A stretch of DNA of 64,000 bases from Muribaculaceae bacterium (GCA_017557665.1 JAFYYI010000034.1:228291-292290); one strand, 5' to 3'. Shown: positions 35,182 through 45,763, counted from the first letter of the stretch. Program-made: numbers and translations. The notes: generated from the sequence alone by a model not told the origin.

Positions 35182-35656
35182 TTTGAGAGCGATATTTGCT
35201 ACAGAAAACGGCATATTTTTATTTTTCGTGCTCATGGCGACGACACACAGGCCGACGGTCAGTGTAGCCTGGGGTTCTGGCGCATAATGGATTGGCCCTC
35301 TCACGAGGTCCAATCACAGACTGTATTCGTGGCCCCCCCCTACGGGGCCCGATCAGGATTGCGCTTCTTTCACCAAGCCACGAGGACCTACGGCCCTCTC
35401 ACCATGGTGTTATTTCAAGTCAAGGCCGATGGCCTTGTGCAGACCTCCGGCCTGCATTTCAGGTTTTTACCGGGCACTAATGAGTTGAGACAAAAAAAGC
35501 CTCTAAAAAACGCTTCTCACCAACCATTAATCGGAGGGTGGAAATTCCTCAATGAACACTTTAAGTATTGAGTAATATACCGAAAAATCAACACACAGAT
35601 ATTTAGCGTGTTGCAAAACAAAATTTAAAGTAATTATTAAGGATGAAAATAAGGGG
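35182..35656. other. Gene-free tract rich in short palindromes
   Basis: This 475-bp stretch lies between the DUF5723 gene end and the operon promoter. It contains GC-rich inverted segments such as CAAGGCCgatGGCCTTG (around 35425-35441), GCAGaCC/GGcCTGC just after it, and a run of eight C followed by TACGGGG near 35332. An open plus-strand frame exists (35173-35571), but its translation has no recognisable features. The tract may be a decayed interspersed repeat or a REP-like element. Confidence 0.4.
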
Positions 35657-37087
35657 TTAATCGTCATCGTAGCCGGGGCGTCTTCCCAAGGGGATGGAGA
35701 GCCCGACCATGGCGTTGCAGCACTTGGTGTTCTTGCCCAGATACATGTAGTCGGTGCCGACAAACAAGGGTCCCAGTTTCACCGCCAGGCCAAACGAACT
35801 GCCGCCACTCATGACGGGTGAGCAGCTCAGCGAGAAATCCAGCAGGCTCCGGGGATGGTAGTTGACCGAGAAGGTCAGCTCGTTCTCATGATCGGGCGCC
35901 GAGAACCGGTTGGTGTAGAGGGCTCCAAGGCTCAATTTGTTCTTGATGAGCATATAGTCGCAGCCGAAGGCCAACATAGAGGTCAACATGGTTTTGCGAC
36001 CCGACTTGAAGTTCTTGTCGGGGGTGAGTCGCAGCAGATGCAGGTTGATCGACTCGCCGTTGTTCACGATTCCCGAAAAACGGCTCAAGTCACCCGGATT
36101 CTCGCTGTCATATTGCAAAACATCGGTCTGGGCATGTGCCACCTGGGTGCAGCCCTTAGACCAATGGATGAAACCCAAGTCGTTAACTGCCGCCGAGAGC
36201 CTCAACTCGGGGGTCACATTAACGGCCAAGCCGAAATCGAGGGCAGCGCCAAGGCCGGCGACACCCGTCTCGCGTAACTTGAACTCGGCCCTCTCGATGT
36301 AGCCCTGGTCGTTGGTGATCAGGTCCAGTCCCTCAAAAGAGCACTCCAGGTCGGCAGACGCCTCGATCGAAGCGGTGCCCGTTGCGTTCAATACCTCCGT
36401 CGGGTCGCCCATGCTCCAGTCGTAGTTGGGGTCGAGTCCCACAAGATTGGTCTTCACCGCCGCCTCGTTGATCTTGAGCTTCAGGTTTCCATGTCCGAGC
36501 AACGCCTTCACCCGACCGCCGATGCTCACGCGGTCGCCGATGAGGCGGGTGTAGCCCAAGCCTATTTCGGTAAAGGCATTGATATTCAGTTCCTCGTTGC
36601 TCAAGTTGCGGTAGTATCGGGAATAATCATTGCTGTTCATGCCCTTCATGTCGCGCAAGAAGGTGAACAATTCTCGGGGCACACGCACATTGCCATCAAC
36701 CCTCGTCCCCACATGGAACGTCATGAAACTGTTGCGGGTGTGCCACCACCCCACATTGAGCAAGTCGGTGGAAACATTCACGTTGGCCTTGCTCACTTCG
36801 CGAAGGCTGCCGTAGAACTTGTCGGTGGCGTAATAGTCATCGTCGTCGCCGTTCTTGAACATGTCGATGACATCGGCGGCGCTGAGCGCGTTGGACCGCG
36901 TCCCGGCACTTGACATGCCGACAATCGGCACGTTGATGTAGCCGCGGTCAGGGACGAGCGCCGGATTGAGCTGGAGCCTGTAGGGCGTGCCCTCCATGAA
37001 GCAGGTCGTGCGCACGAATTGAGCGTGCGACGACCACGTCATGAAAGCGATGAGCACAGTGACAAAGAGCCTCATCGATGAGGACAT
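35657..37087 (-). CDS. DUF5723-type outer-membrane beta-barrel protein
   Basis: An exported protein of 476 residues from the ATG at 37087, chosen because AGGAG lies about 8 nt upstream and a signal peptide follows (MRLFVTVLIAFMTWSSHAQ). The mature part starts with EGTPYRLQLNPALVPDRGYI and continues with many amphipathic beta strands and glycine turns, for example SIGGRVKALLGHGNLKL and GVAGLGAALDFGLAV. This fits the DUF5723/PorV-like barrels of Bacteroidetes. The function is unknown; such proteins sit in the outer membrane. The family call is from memory of pattern. Confidence 0.78.
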   Translation of the reverse strand: MSSSMRLFVTVLIAFMTWSSHAQFVRTTCFMEGTPYRLQLNPALVPDRGYINVPIVGMSSAGTRSNALSAADVIDMFKNGDDDDYYATDKFYGSLREVSKANVNVSTDLLNVGWWHTRNSFMTFHVGTRVDGNVRVPRELFTFLRDMKGMNSNDYSRYYRNLSNEELNINAFTEIGLGYTRLIGDRVSIGGRVKALLGHGNLKLKINEAAVKTNLVGLDPNYDWSMGDPTEVLNATGTASIEASADLECSFEGLDLITNDQGYIERAEFKLRETGVAGLGAALDFGLAVNVTPELRLSAAVNDLGFIHWSKGCTQVAHAQTDVLQYDSENPGDLSRFSGIVNNGESINLHLLRLTPDKNFKSGRKTMLTSMLAFGCDYMLIKNKLSLGALYTNRFSAPDHENELTFSVNYHPRSLLDFSLSCSPVMSGGSSFGLAVKLGPLFVGTDYMYLGKNTKCCNAMVGLSIPLGRRPGYDDD

Positions 37088-37257
37088 GAAAAAACTCCTG
37101 TTCTCCCGCAACCGATGAGGGAAAACAAGGAAAAGCCTGCAAACTGAACTCATTCTTAACATCTCCAAAACTCAAAATTCCAGCAAAAGGCCATCATTGA
37201 AGGGTTAAAGACTCACCCGACCTGTTATCATGCCAACCATTGTGCCGAAAGTGGTGG

Positions 37258-37288
37258 CAAAGTTATACATTATTTATCAAACAGCAAA
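37258..37288 (-). promoter_or_regulatory. Promoter of the DUF5723 gene
   Basis: On the minus strand TTTG (37285-37288), a 19-nt spacer and TAACTTTG (37258-37265) fully match the consensus. The leader to the ATG at 37087 would be about 165 nt. Confidence 0.7.
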
Positions 37289-37381
37289 CAGAAACACCCA
37301 CAAATCACCAATTGACCTGTTCTCCCACGAAGAAAAATCGATTTCTTTAACCAGAGAGGCTCATAAATCGGAAAATATTAC

Positions 37382-37389
37382 TAAATTTG
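37382..37389 (+). promoter_or_regulatory. Probable -7 box upstream of pdxA
   Basis: TAAATTTG matches TAnnTTTG 45 bp before the pdxA ATG. I see no TTTG at the expected -33 distance, so the promoter is only partly supported. Confidence 0.45.
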
Positions 37390-37434
37390 CATTTTGTATT
37401 CATTTTTACGACTACATCATTAAGATAACCAACT

Positions 37435-38535
37435 ATGAGTGAAGACAATAAGAGAATCAAGGTGGGAATCACCGTTGGCGATACCAATGGCATCGGCGTC
37501 GAAGTCATCCTGAAAACCATCGGCGTGCCCGAGATGATGGACCTGTGTGTCCCCGTCATCTACGGTTCCAGCAAGATAGTGAACTACCACCGCAACGCAT
37601 GCAACCTGCCCGGCCAGCAGATGAATATCACCAAGAGTGCCGAGCGACTCAAAGAGAATATGCCCAACCTGGTGGAATGTATCGACCAGGACGTAAAGGT
37701 GGAGTTGGGACAGCCCAGCAAACAGGCCGGCACAGCGTCGTTCATGGCGCTCGAGGCCGCCGTCCGCGACCTGAAGTCCGGCTTGATCGACGTGCTGGTG
37801 ACTGCCCCCATCAGCAAGGACAATATCCAGAGTGAGCAATTCCATTTCCCTGGTCACACCGAGTATCTAGAGAGCGCTGCCGGTGACGGCTCCAAGGCCC
37901 TGATGGTGATGTGCACCGCCGACTTGCGCGTCGCGCTCGTCACAATCCACCTGCCCGTGTCTCAAGTGCCCGGCGCCCTGACGGTTGAAGGCATCCGCGA
38001 GAAGCTGCGCCTGTTCAACAACTCGCTGAAACGCGATTTCAACGTCAACGGCCCCCGCATTGCCGTGCTGTCGCTCAATCCGCATGCCGGCGAGAACGGC
38101 ATGCTGGGCAACGAGGAGCGCGACATCATCCTGCCCGCCATGCAGCTGTCGCTTGACGAGGACGGCGTGCAGTGCTTCGGCCCCTATGCCGCCGACGGAT
38201 TCTTCGGAGCGCGTCATTACCGTCGCTTTGACGGCGTGCTGGCCATGTACCACGACCAGGGCCTTGCCCCGTTCAAGACCATCGCCATGGACGAGGGTGT
38301 GAACTTCACCGCCGGCCTCCCCATCGTGCGCACCAGTCCCGACCACGGCACCGGCTATGACATCGCCGGTCAAGGCGTTGCCAACGAGTCCTCGTTGCGC
38401 CATGCCATCTACACTGCCATCGACGTGTTCCGTAACCGCATCCGCTACGACGAGTCAAGGCGGAATCCCCTGCCCAAGCTGTTCCAGGACAGAGGACGCG
38501 ACAATGTGAAACTCGACCTGACCAAGGTGGACTAA
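37435..38535 (+). CDS. pdxA: 4-hydroxythreonine-4-phosphate dehydrogenase
   Basis: A 366-residue PdxA enzyme, which oxidises 4-phosphohydroxy-L-threonine in the DXP-dependent pathway to pyridoxal phosphate. It opens with VGITVGDTNGIGVEVILK, has the metal-binding histidines in FPGHTEYLE and in AMYHDQGLAPFK, and ends in the usual region GTGYDIAGQGVAN. Length fits Bacteroidetes PdxA. It is the first gene of a plus-strand run with a HAD phosphatase, a nucleotidyltransferase and inositol-phosphate synthase. Supply of PLP would help the sugar aminotransferase, but PdxA is housekeeping. Confidence 0.95.
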   Translation: MSEDNKRIKVGITVGDTNGIGVEVILKTIGVPEMMDLCVPVIYGSSKIVNYHRNACNLPGQQMNITKSAERLKENMPNLVECIDQDVKVELGQPSKQAGTASFMALEAAVRDLKSGLIDVLVTAPISKDNIQSEQFHFPGHTEYLESAAGDGSKALMVMCTADLRVALVTIHLPVSQVPGALTVEGIREKLRLFNNSLKRDFNVNGPRIAVLSLNPHAGENGMLGNEERDIILPAMQLSLDEDGVQCFGPYAADGFFGARHYRRFDGVLAMYHDQGLAPFKTIAMDEGVNFTAGLPIVRTSPDHGTGYDIAGQGVANESSLRHAIYTAIDVFRNRIRYDESRRNPLPKLFQDRGRDNVKLDLTKVD

Positions 38536-38555
38536 TCCAAGACCCACACCCGACG

Positions 38556-39272
38556 ATGAAGAACATCAAAGGAATCATCTTTGACTACGGCGGCACCCTC
38601 GACAGCCGAGGCGTGCACTGGAGCGAAGTGCTGTGGCAGGGCTACCAGCAGGCCGGAGTGCCCATCGACAAGGCCACTTTCCGCACAGCCTATGTTGAGG
38701 GGGAACGCGCGCTGGCCCGCGAGCGCATCATCCTGCCCCAGGACGACTTTCACGCCCTGCTGCTCAAGAAGGTGGCCCTGGAAATCAGTTACCTCCCCGA
38801 ACAGCCCGACGAGCAGACCCGTCAACGCTGGACGAGCGAGATCGCAGCCTATTGCGACAATGCCGCCCGCGCCTGCATCGCCGAGGCCAAGCCCATGCTG
38901 GAGGAACTTCACCAACGCTACCCGATGATGCTGGTGAGCAATTTCTACGGCAACATCGACGAGGTGTTGCGCAGCTACGGCATCCGCCACCTGTTCAAGG
39001 GCATCATCGAGAGCGCCGTTGTTGGCGTCCGCAAACCCAACCCCACCCTGTTCCGCCTAGGCGTTGACGCCCTGGAGCTGGCGCCTGCCGATGTGCTCGT
39101 TGTCGGCGACAGCCTGCGCAAGGACATCGAACCCGCCGAACAACTGGGATGCCAAGTGCTGTGGCTTAAGGGTAAAGGCTGGACCGAAGAAGAGGACCTG
39201 CAGACCCACCCCAACACCATCACCCGAATCACTCAGGTGATTGAGAAGTTAGGAATGAGAAATGAGGAATGA
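38556..39272 (+). CDS. HAD-family hydrolase
   Basis: A 238-residue HAD protein with catalytic Asp10 in IIFDYGGTLDS. The second Asp of the usual DxD is Gly here. It has the Ser motif LMLVSNFYG-like (MLVSNFYG), Lys in RKPNPTLF and the acidic loop VVGDSLRKDIEPA. It lies 20 bp after pdxA. The final codons (GMRNEE) are encoded by a short tandem tract that runs into the intergenic space, so the C terminus may have shifted recently. The substrate is unknown. Confidence 0.83.
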   Translation: MKNIKGIIFDYGGTLDSRGVHWSEVLWQGYQQAGVPIDKATFRTAYVEGERALARERIILPQDDFHALLLKKVALEISYLPEQPDEQTRQRWTSEIAAYCDNAARACIAEAKPMLEELHQRYPMMLVSNFYGNIDEVLRSYGIRHLFKGIIESAVVGVRKPNPTLFRLGVDALELAPADVLVVGDSLRKDIEPAEQLGCQVLWLKGKGWTEEEDLQTHPNTITRITQVIEKLGMRNEE

Positions 39273-39278
39273 GGAATT
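39251..39278. repeat. Short G/A-rich tandem tract (GAATGAG-like units)
   Basis: Units close to GAATGAG repeat about four times across the stop codon of the HAD gene. Similar low-complexity tracts occur at 58061-58095 and 63804-63842, always next to gene ends. Confidence 0.6.
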
Positions 39279-39301
39279 GTACGCTATACTAAAAATATAA
39301 T

Positions 39302-40000
39302 ATGAACTACGCGATTATTGCAGCGGGCGAAGGCTCACGTCTGGCCCAGGAAGGCGTTTCCAAGCCCAAGCCACTGGTTGAACTGCAAGGCGAGCCCATG
39401 ATCGGGCGCCTGATCAACATCATGCTCAGATGCAACGCCGAGAGCATCAGCATCATCGTTAACGAACGCATGACCGAGGTGCGTGAGTACCTCGAGGGGC
39501 TTGACCTGCCCGTTCCCTTGAACCTGGTTGTCAAGAGCACTCCCAGCTCGATGCACAGTTTCTGGCACCTGAGCCAGGTGATTCCCAAAGGCAAGTTCTG
39601 CCTGACAACAGTGGACACCATCTTCCGTGAAGAAGATTTCAAGGGCTATATCGAAGCCTTTGAGGCCGACGATAGCCACGACGGCATGTGGGCCGTCACA
39701 CCCTTTGTCGACGACGAGAAGCCCTTGTGGGTTGAGGTCGACGAGGAGATGAACATCACCGCCTTCCGCGACAAGAGCTGGGATGGCGCCCGTTACGTCT
39801 CGGGCGGCATCTATGCCATGACCGACGGCGCCTTCAGCGTGCTTGATGACTGCATCGAACAGGGCGTGAGCCGCATGCGCAATTTCCAGCGCGCCCTGGT
39901 CAAAGCCGGCAAGCGCCTGCAGGCCTACAGCATCGCCAAAATCGTGGATGTGGACCATGCTGACGACATCGCCACCGCCGAAGCCTTCCTGAACGCCTGA
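39302..40000 (+). CDS. LicC-like nucleotidyltransferase
   Basis: A 232-residue NTP transferase beginning IIAAGEGSRLAQEGVSKPKP, the nucleotide-binding signature with the lysine of the PKP motif. The metal-binding Asp is in FCLTTVDTIF. IVDVDHADDIATAEAF near the C terminus is typical of small sugar or alcohol-phosphate cytidylyltransferase-like proteins. It lies 29 bp after the HAD gene and about 340 bp before myo-inositol-phosphate synthase. One possible role is activation of an inositol phosphate or another phosphorylated alcohol. This is inference from context. Confidence 0.8.
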   Translation: MNYAIIAAGEGSRLAQEGVSKPKPLVELQGEPMIGRLINIMLRCNAESISIIVNERMTEVREYLEGLDLPVPLNLVVKSTPSSMHSFWHLSQVIPKGKFCLTTVDTIFREEDFKGYIEAFEADDSHDGMWAVTPFVDDEKPLWVEVDEEMNITAFRDKSWDGARYVSGGIYAMTDGAFSVLDDCIEQGVSRMRNFQRALVKAGKRLQAYSIAKIVDVDHADDIATAEAFLNA

Positions 40001-40046
40001 TTAAGCCCCTATTTTAAGGTATTTTATGTAATTTTGTTAAAAACTG

Positions 40047-40083
40047 TTTTTTGGGCATTTTGAGGCGAAAAAAGCCCAAAAAA
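40047..40083 (+). terminator. Hairpin with A/T arms after the nucleotidyltransferase gene
   Basis: TTTTTTGGGC (40047-40056) pairs with GCCCAAAAAA (40074-40083) over a 17-nt loop. It could terminate transcription in the plus direction, although no T run follows the stem. Confidence 0.4.
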
Positions 40084-40339
40084 TGGGGTAAAAACTGTCT
40101 CAAGGGCGAGGGGTAGCATTTTGGTTTTTTAACATATATCACCAATTTGTCGATAAGAATAAAGGTATTTTATCATATTCGGCAAACTATTAAGCATTTT
40201 AAACTAAATTTACAGGACTTTTAATATTTCAATTCAAAAAAAGGCTGTAATTTAGCGCCGTTTTTCTCAAGGGAAACTTATGCCCGTGTTTGGGCACGTT
40301 AAAAAAGAAACAACAGAACATTAACTGTAATAAAAGATT
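40084..40339. other. AT-rich leader region of the inositol-phosphate synthase gene
   Basis: No gene is visible in these 256 bp. A weak -7-like TAAATTTA occurs at 40205-40212 without a clear -33 partner. Around 40280 a GCCC/GGGC hairpin is possible. The length and composition suggest a long untranslated leader, but I cannot place the promoter. Confidence 0.4.
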
Positions 40340-41647
<1,308 letters not shown>

Positions 41648-41681
41648 TCCCCCTCTAGGTTACATACGACAAGAGTTAATG

Positions 41682-41715
41682 AGTGTCCGCCAGGTTTGGC
41701 GGGCACTTATTTTTT
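41682..41715 (+). terminator. Rho-independent terminator after inositol-phosphate synthase
   Basis: AGTGTCCGCCA (41682-41692) pairs with TGGCGGGCACT (41697-41707), 11 bp with one G-U pair and a 4-nt loop, followed by a T-rich run. Confidence 0.85.
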
Positions 41716-41745
41716 AACAAGTTAATATTTTTTTATAATGTATCA

Positions 41746-41776
41746 TTTGCAGATTAATTGAATTACACTAAATTTG
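41746..41776 (+). promoter_or_regulatory. Promoter of the wzc-ugd operon
   Basis: TTTG (41746-41749), a 19-nt spacer and TAAATTTG (41769-41776) give a full consensus match. The leader to the kinase ATG is about 75 nt. Confidence 0.8.
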
Positions 41777-41857
41777 CACCGAATTATGTGGTAATGGCAA
41801 CCCCGTTTGCCGTTATTGCAACTTGATTCGTTATAAGTGGAAAATAATTAGCTTAAT

Positions 41858-44305
41858 ATGCAACAGATAATTCAAGAAGATTTGGCTGCTAAGGCGGCCG
41901 CCGAAGAGAAAAAGAAAAAACGCGCGAGAACAGGTGTCAAGTGGGACCGACTGTTCATGGCATGTGCCTACAACTGGTATTGGTTTGTGCTGTCGATGAT
42001 TGTCTGCGCCTGCATTGCCTACCTTTATGGAAAAACGCAACCCCAGTTCTACGTTGCCAAGACATCGATTCTCATCAGATCTAAAGACAGTGCCCAGGGC
42101 ACCCCGTCGATGACCTTCAGTGATCTGGGTCTGAACACCGTCAACTACATCCCCAACGAGCCCTACAAAATCAGGTCGTCCAAGGTGATGGAGGTTGTGG
42201 TCAACTCCTTGGGGTTGAACGTCCAGTATTATGGTCACAAGTTCCTGCGCGATGAGAACATTTACAAGGACACACCCGTCAATGTCACCCCATTGAAGGA
42301 GGTCACCCAGGGCTTCACCATCAACATCGTCCCCAAGAGTGCCGAGGAATTTGAATTCCAGGTCTCGGGAGGCCAATGGATGAAGGCCCATTTCGGTAAC
42401 AAAGTCAACACCAAATTCGGTCCTGTTGCCATCACTAAGACCAACAAATTCAATGAAAGTTCTCTTGATAACAACTATATCGTTATCATCAGCAACCCAA
42501 CGAGTGTTGCAAGATCCCTTTCAGGCTCACTCATTGTGGAGCTTGCCGACCAGCACAGCGACGTTCTCAACCTGGCCATCCGCGGTCAGAACCCTCAATT
42601 GTGTGCCGACATCCTGAACGCCCTCGTGGTTGCCTACAACCAGGAAGGCATCAACGACATGAACCAGGTGGCTCGCAGCACCGAGGCTTTCATTGCCGAG
42701 CGCGTGAACGACCTGTCAAAGGACCTGAGCGGTGTTGACAACCAGGTGGCTATCCTGACTGCCGGCTCAGCCAACTCCATGATGCTGGGTAACGCTGCCC
42801 ACACGATGAGTCAGATTGACGCCGCCGAGAATGCCAATCTGGAAATCAATCTGGCATCTCAGATTCGCAACTACATTGCCAACATGAGTCCTAACGATCT
42901 CATCCCCGTCAACACCGGCATGAGTAACACTGGTATCACGGCTCAAATCCAGCAGTACAACACATCAATGCAGGATTACCAAAAGATTTCGGCGACATCC
43001 AGTGCCGAGAACCCCGTGATGAAGGAACTCACCGCATCGTTGGCGTCTCAGAAAAAGACCATTATCGCGAGTCTTGACAACTACATCAGCACATTGCGCA
43101 CCAAGCAGAGCCAGGCCCAGCGCCTCCAAGGTCAAGCCCAGAGCAGCATGACCGCCAACCCCTCTCACGAGAAAGCCATCACCGAGGTGACTCGTCAGCA
43201 GAAGATCAAGGAGCAGCTGTATCTGTACCTGTTGAACAAGCGTGAGGAGAACGCCCTGCAGATGGCTATTACCGAGCCCAATGCCAAGGTGATGGAACCT
43301 GCTATTCCCAACCCCGTTCCTGTTACCGCACCGCTGACGCGTATCGTGCTCACGGGTATGGTTATCGGTCTGCTGATTCCCGCCTTCATCCTTTACCTCG
43401 TCTTCTGGTACTTCTCGCTCGACAAGACCATCCACACGCGTCGCGAGGTCGAGGAAGTGTGCGACATACCCATCTTGGGCGAGTTGCCAGCCAAGAAATC
43501 GAATGTCACTGGCGAGATTGTGGTTAACGAGACATCGAATGACCGCATGAACGAGGCCTTCAGAATTGTCCGCAACAACTTGGACTTCGTCACGAGCCAG
43601 AACACTCACGAGGGCGAGGGCACTGTAATCCAGTTTACCTCGACCATGTCAGGTGAAGGTAAGAGTTTCGTTGCGGTTAACTTGGCGTTGTCCTACACTT
43701 ATATTAACAAGAAGGTTATCGTAGTCGACCTTGACTTGCGTAAGGGTAAATTCTCGGAATATGTAGGTGTTCAGGATGGTAAGGGTGCTTCGGCCTATCT
43801 TTCGGGAAAAGAGACCGACTTGGACAAAGTTATCCACCGCGGAGCGTTGCACGAGGGCTTCGACATCATCAGTGTCGGTGCCATTCCCCCCAACCCCACC
43901 GCCCTCTTGTTGAGCGACAACATGACTCGCATGATTGAAGAGCTCAAGAAGCGTTATGACTATGTCATTCTCGATACTGTGCCTTATAACCTGATTGCCG
44001 ACGCCGCTGTCGTGAATCGCTATGCCGATCTGACCATCTACGTTATCCGTGATGGCAGGGTTGAGCAACAGTACATGTATGAGCTGGAGCGTCTCTCCGA
44101 GGAGCAGAAGATCAATAACCTCACCATCCTTGTCAACGACATCAAGGTGAGCAAGACCCGCTATAACTACTCCTATGCCTACGGTTACGGCAAGGGTTAC
44201 GGTTATGGCTATGGTTACGGCTACGGTTACGGTTATGGTGGTGACAGCGGCGGTTACTATGTCGATGACAGCCCCAAAGAGAAGAAGATTTCAATCGACG
44301 ACTAA
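41858..44305 (+). CDS. Wzc-type polysaccharide co-polymerase with tyrosine autokinase domain
   Basis: An 815-residue inner-membrane protein that controls polysaccharide chain length and export. The N-terminal Wzz domain follows a helix (about 34-51) and ends with a second helix (about 492-515). A long coiled periplasmic part lies between. The cytoplasmic BY-kinase domain has the Walker A motif STMSGEGKSF with Lys602 and the Walker A' motif VIVVDLDLRKGK. The C-terminal tail from 769 is a tyrosine cluster made of Tyr-Gly repeats, the usual site of autophosphorylation but unusually regular. No cognate phosphatase gene is adjacent; ugd follows 24 bp later. Confidence 0.93.
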   Translation: MQQIIQEDLAAKAAAEEKKKKRARTGVKWDRLFMACAYNWYWFVLSMIVCACIAYLYGKTQPQFYVAKTSILIRSKDSAQGTPSMTFSDLGLNTVNYIPNEPYKIRSSKVMEVVVNSLGLNVQYYGHKFLRDENIYKDTPVNVTPLKEVTQGFTINIVPKSAEEFEFQVSGGQWMKAHFGNKVNTKFGPVAITKTNKFNESSLDNNYIVIISNPTSVARSLSGSLIVELADQHSDVLNLAIRGQNPQLCADILNALVVAYNQEGINDMNQVARSTEAFIAERVNDLSKDLSGVDNQVAILTAGSANSMMLGNAAHTMSQIDAAENANLEINLASQIRNYIANMSPNDLIPVNTGMSNTGITAQIQQYNTSMQDYQKISATSSAENPVMKELTASLASQKKTIIASLDNYISTLRTKQSQAQRLQGQAQSSMTANPSHEKAITEVTRQQKIKEQLYLYLLNKREENALQMAITEPNAKVMEPAIPNPVPVTAPLTRIVLTGMVIGLLIPAFILYLVFWYFSLDKTIHTRREVEEVCDIPILGELPAKKSNVTGEIVVNETSNDRMNEAFRIVRNNLDFVTSQNTHEGEGTVIQFTSTMSGEGKSFVAVNLALSYTYINKKVIVVDLDLRKGKFSEYVGVQDGKGASAYLSGKETDLDKVIHRGALHEGFDIISVGAIPPNPTALLLSDNMTRMIEELKKRYDYVILDTVPYNLIADAAVVNRYADLTIYVIRDGRVEQQYMYELERLSEEQKINNLTILVNDIKVSKTRYNYSYAYGYGKGYGYGYGYGYGYGYGGDSGGYYVDDSPKEKKISIDD

Positions 44306-44329
44306 TTCTAATACAGTTTTACTGACGTT

Positions 44330-45652
44330 ATGAGAATCGCGGTTGTCGGAACCGGATACGTTGGACTAGTCACGGGCACCTGTTTCAGTGAAATGGGTGT
44401 CCATGTGGTCTGTGTTGACGTTGACAAGGGAAAAATCGACGCTCTCAACCAGGGTATCGTACCCATCTATGAACCTGGTCTGGAGACCCTTATCCACAAG
44501 AATGCCAAATCGGGCAGGCTGCGGTTCAGCACATGTCTCGAGAAGGAACTTGACAACGTGAACATCGTGTTCATTGCCGTGGGCACACCACCCGATGAAG
44601 ACGGCAGTGCCGACCTTAAGTATGTCTTGGAGGTTGCGCACACCATTGGCCGCCACATCAATCACTATGTCGTTGTTGTCACCAAGAGTACCGTGCCCGT
44701 TGGCACCGCACGCAAGGTGAAAAGTGCTATCGAGGAAGAGTTGCACAAGCGTGGTGTCGAAGTGGAATTTGATGTGGCCAGCAATCCCGAATTCCTGAAA
44801 GAGGGCAACGCCGTCAAGGACTTCATGAGTCCCGACCGCGTTGTAGTGGGTGTTGAGAGTGAACATGCTCGCAAACTCATGGCCAGGCTCTACAAGCCTT
44901 TCATGATTGTCAGCGACCGCATCATCTTCACCGACATTCCGTCGGCCGAGATGATCAAGTATGCCGCCAACTCGATGCTTGCCACACGCATCAGTTTCAT
45001 GAACGACATCGCTAACCTGTGTGAGCTGGTGGGCGCCGACGTGAACATGGTGCGAAAGGGCATCGGTTCGGACACACGAATCGGTAAGAAGTTCCTGTAT
45101 GCCGGTTGCGGATATGGCGGTTCCTGCTTCCCCAAAGATGTCAAAGCGCTCATCAAGACAGCTGCCGACAACGGCTACCCCATGCGAGTGCTGCAAGCCG
45201 TGGAAGATGTGAATAACGACCAGAAGCTGGTGCTCTACCACAAGATCGTGAAATATTATGGCGGTGATGAAAGCCAATTGCGCGATAAGACCGTGGCCAT
45301 GTGGGGACTCTCGTTCAAACCTGAGACCGACGATATGCGCGAAGCACCGTCACTGGTACTCATCGACCTGCTGTTGAAGGCCGGTGCCACAGTCCGTGTC
45401 TATGATCCCGTTGCGATGGACGAATGTCGTCGCCGCTTGGGAGACCAAGTCATCTATTGCCACGACATGTATGATGCAGCAAACGGAGCCGACGCCCTGA
45501 TGCTCGTGACCGAGTGGAAGGAACTGCGCATGCCCAATGCCGAGACCTTGCTCGAGAAGATGCGTGGACGTCTCATCCTTGACGGCCGCAATATCCTTGA
45601 CGGCGAAGAGCTGCGCCACATGGGCTTTGAATACCACTGCATTGGTCAATAG
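44330..45652 (+). CDS. ugd: UDP-glucose 6-dehydrogenase
   Basis: A 440-residue enzyme that makes UDP-glucuronic acid with two NAD. The N-terminal Rossmann motif is VVGTGYVGLVTGTCFSEMG. EPGLETLI, the substrate loop SNPEFLKEGNAV and the catalytic Cys266 in GGSCFPKDVKAL are all present. It is co-transcribed with the kinase/co-polymerase gene. This fits control of UDP-glucose dehydrogenases by BY-kinases known in other bacteria, though that control is inference here. The UDP-glucuronate probably feeds the polysaccharide locus. Confidence 0.95.
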   Translation: MRIAVVGTGYVGLVTGTCFSEMGVHVVCVDVDKGKIDALNQGIVPIYEPGLETLIHKNAKSGRLRFSTCLEKELDNVNIVFIAVGTPPDEDGSADLKYVLEVAHTIGRHINHYVVVVTKSTVPVGTARKVKSAIEEELHKRGVEVEFDVASNPEFLKEGNAVKDFMSPDRVVVGVESEHARKLMARLYKPFMIVSDRIIFTDIPSAEMIKYAANSMLATRISFMNDIANLCELVGADVNMVRKGIGSDTRIGKKFLYAGCGYGGSCFPKDVKALIKTAADNGYPMRVLQAVEDVNNDQKLVLYHKIVKYYGGDESQLRDKTVAMWGLSFKPETDDMREAPSLVLIDLLLKAGATVRVYDPVAMDECRRRLGDQVIYCHDMYDAANGADALMLVTEWKELRMPNAETLLEKMRGRLILDGRNILDGEELRHMGFEYHCIGQ

Positions 45653-45679
45653 CCATCGGTTATCATCCTGATTACAAAT

Positions 45680-45723
45680 AACGAGGCGGTCCCGTGTCGA
45701 AGTGAACACGGTACCGCCTCGTT
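45680..45723. terminator. Bidirectional terminator between ugd and the nuclease gene
   Basis: AACGAGGCGGTCCCGTGT pairs with ACACGGTACCGCCTCGTT, an 18-bp stem with one mismatch and an 8-nt loop. It lies between two convergent genes. Confidence 0.88.
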
Positions 45724-45763
45724 CTATTGAAGCTGTTGTTTTAACAGCTCCAGCGGTTTCTTA

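Noticed and set aside
35100..35200. Possible invertible promoter ahead of the polysaccharide operon
   Set aside because: Capsule promoters in Bacteroides are often flanked by long inverted repeats. Only two 6-bp CACGTG palindromes were found here, too short to support inversion.
35173..35571. A 132-codon plus-strand frame in the palindrome-rich tract
   Set aside because: Its translation has no recognisable motif, it covers palindromic non-coding sequence and has no promoter or ribosome site of note.
44200..44262. DNA microsatellite in place of coding sequence
   Set aside because: The Tyr-Gly repeat keeps the reading frame, uses both Tyr codons and sits where BY-kinases have their tyrosine cluster, so it is part of the protein.
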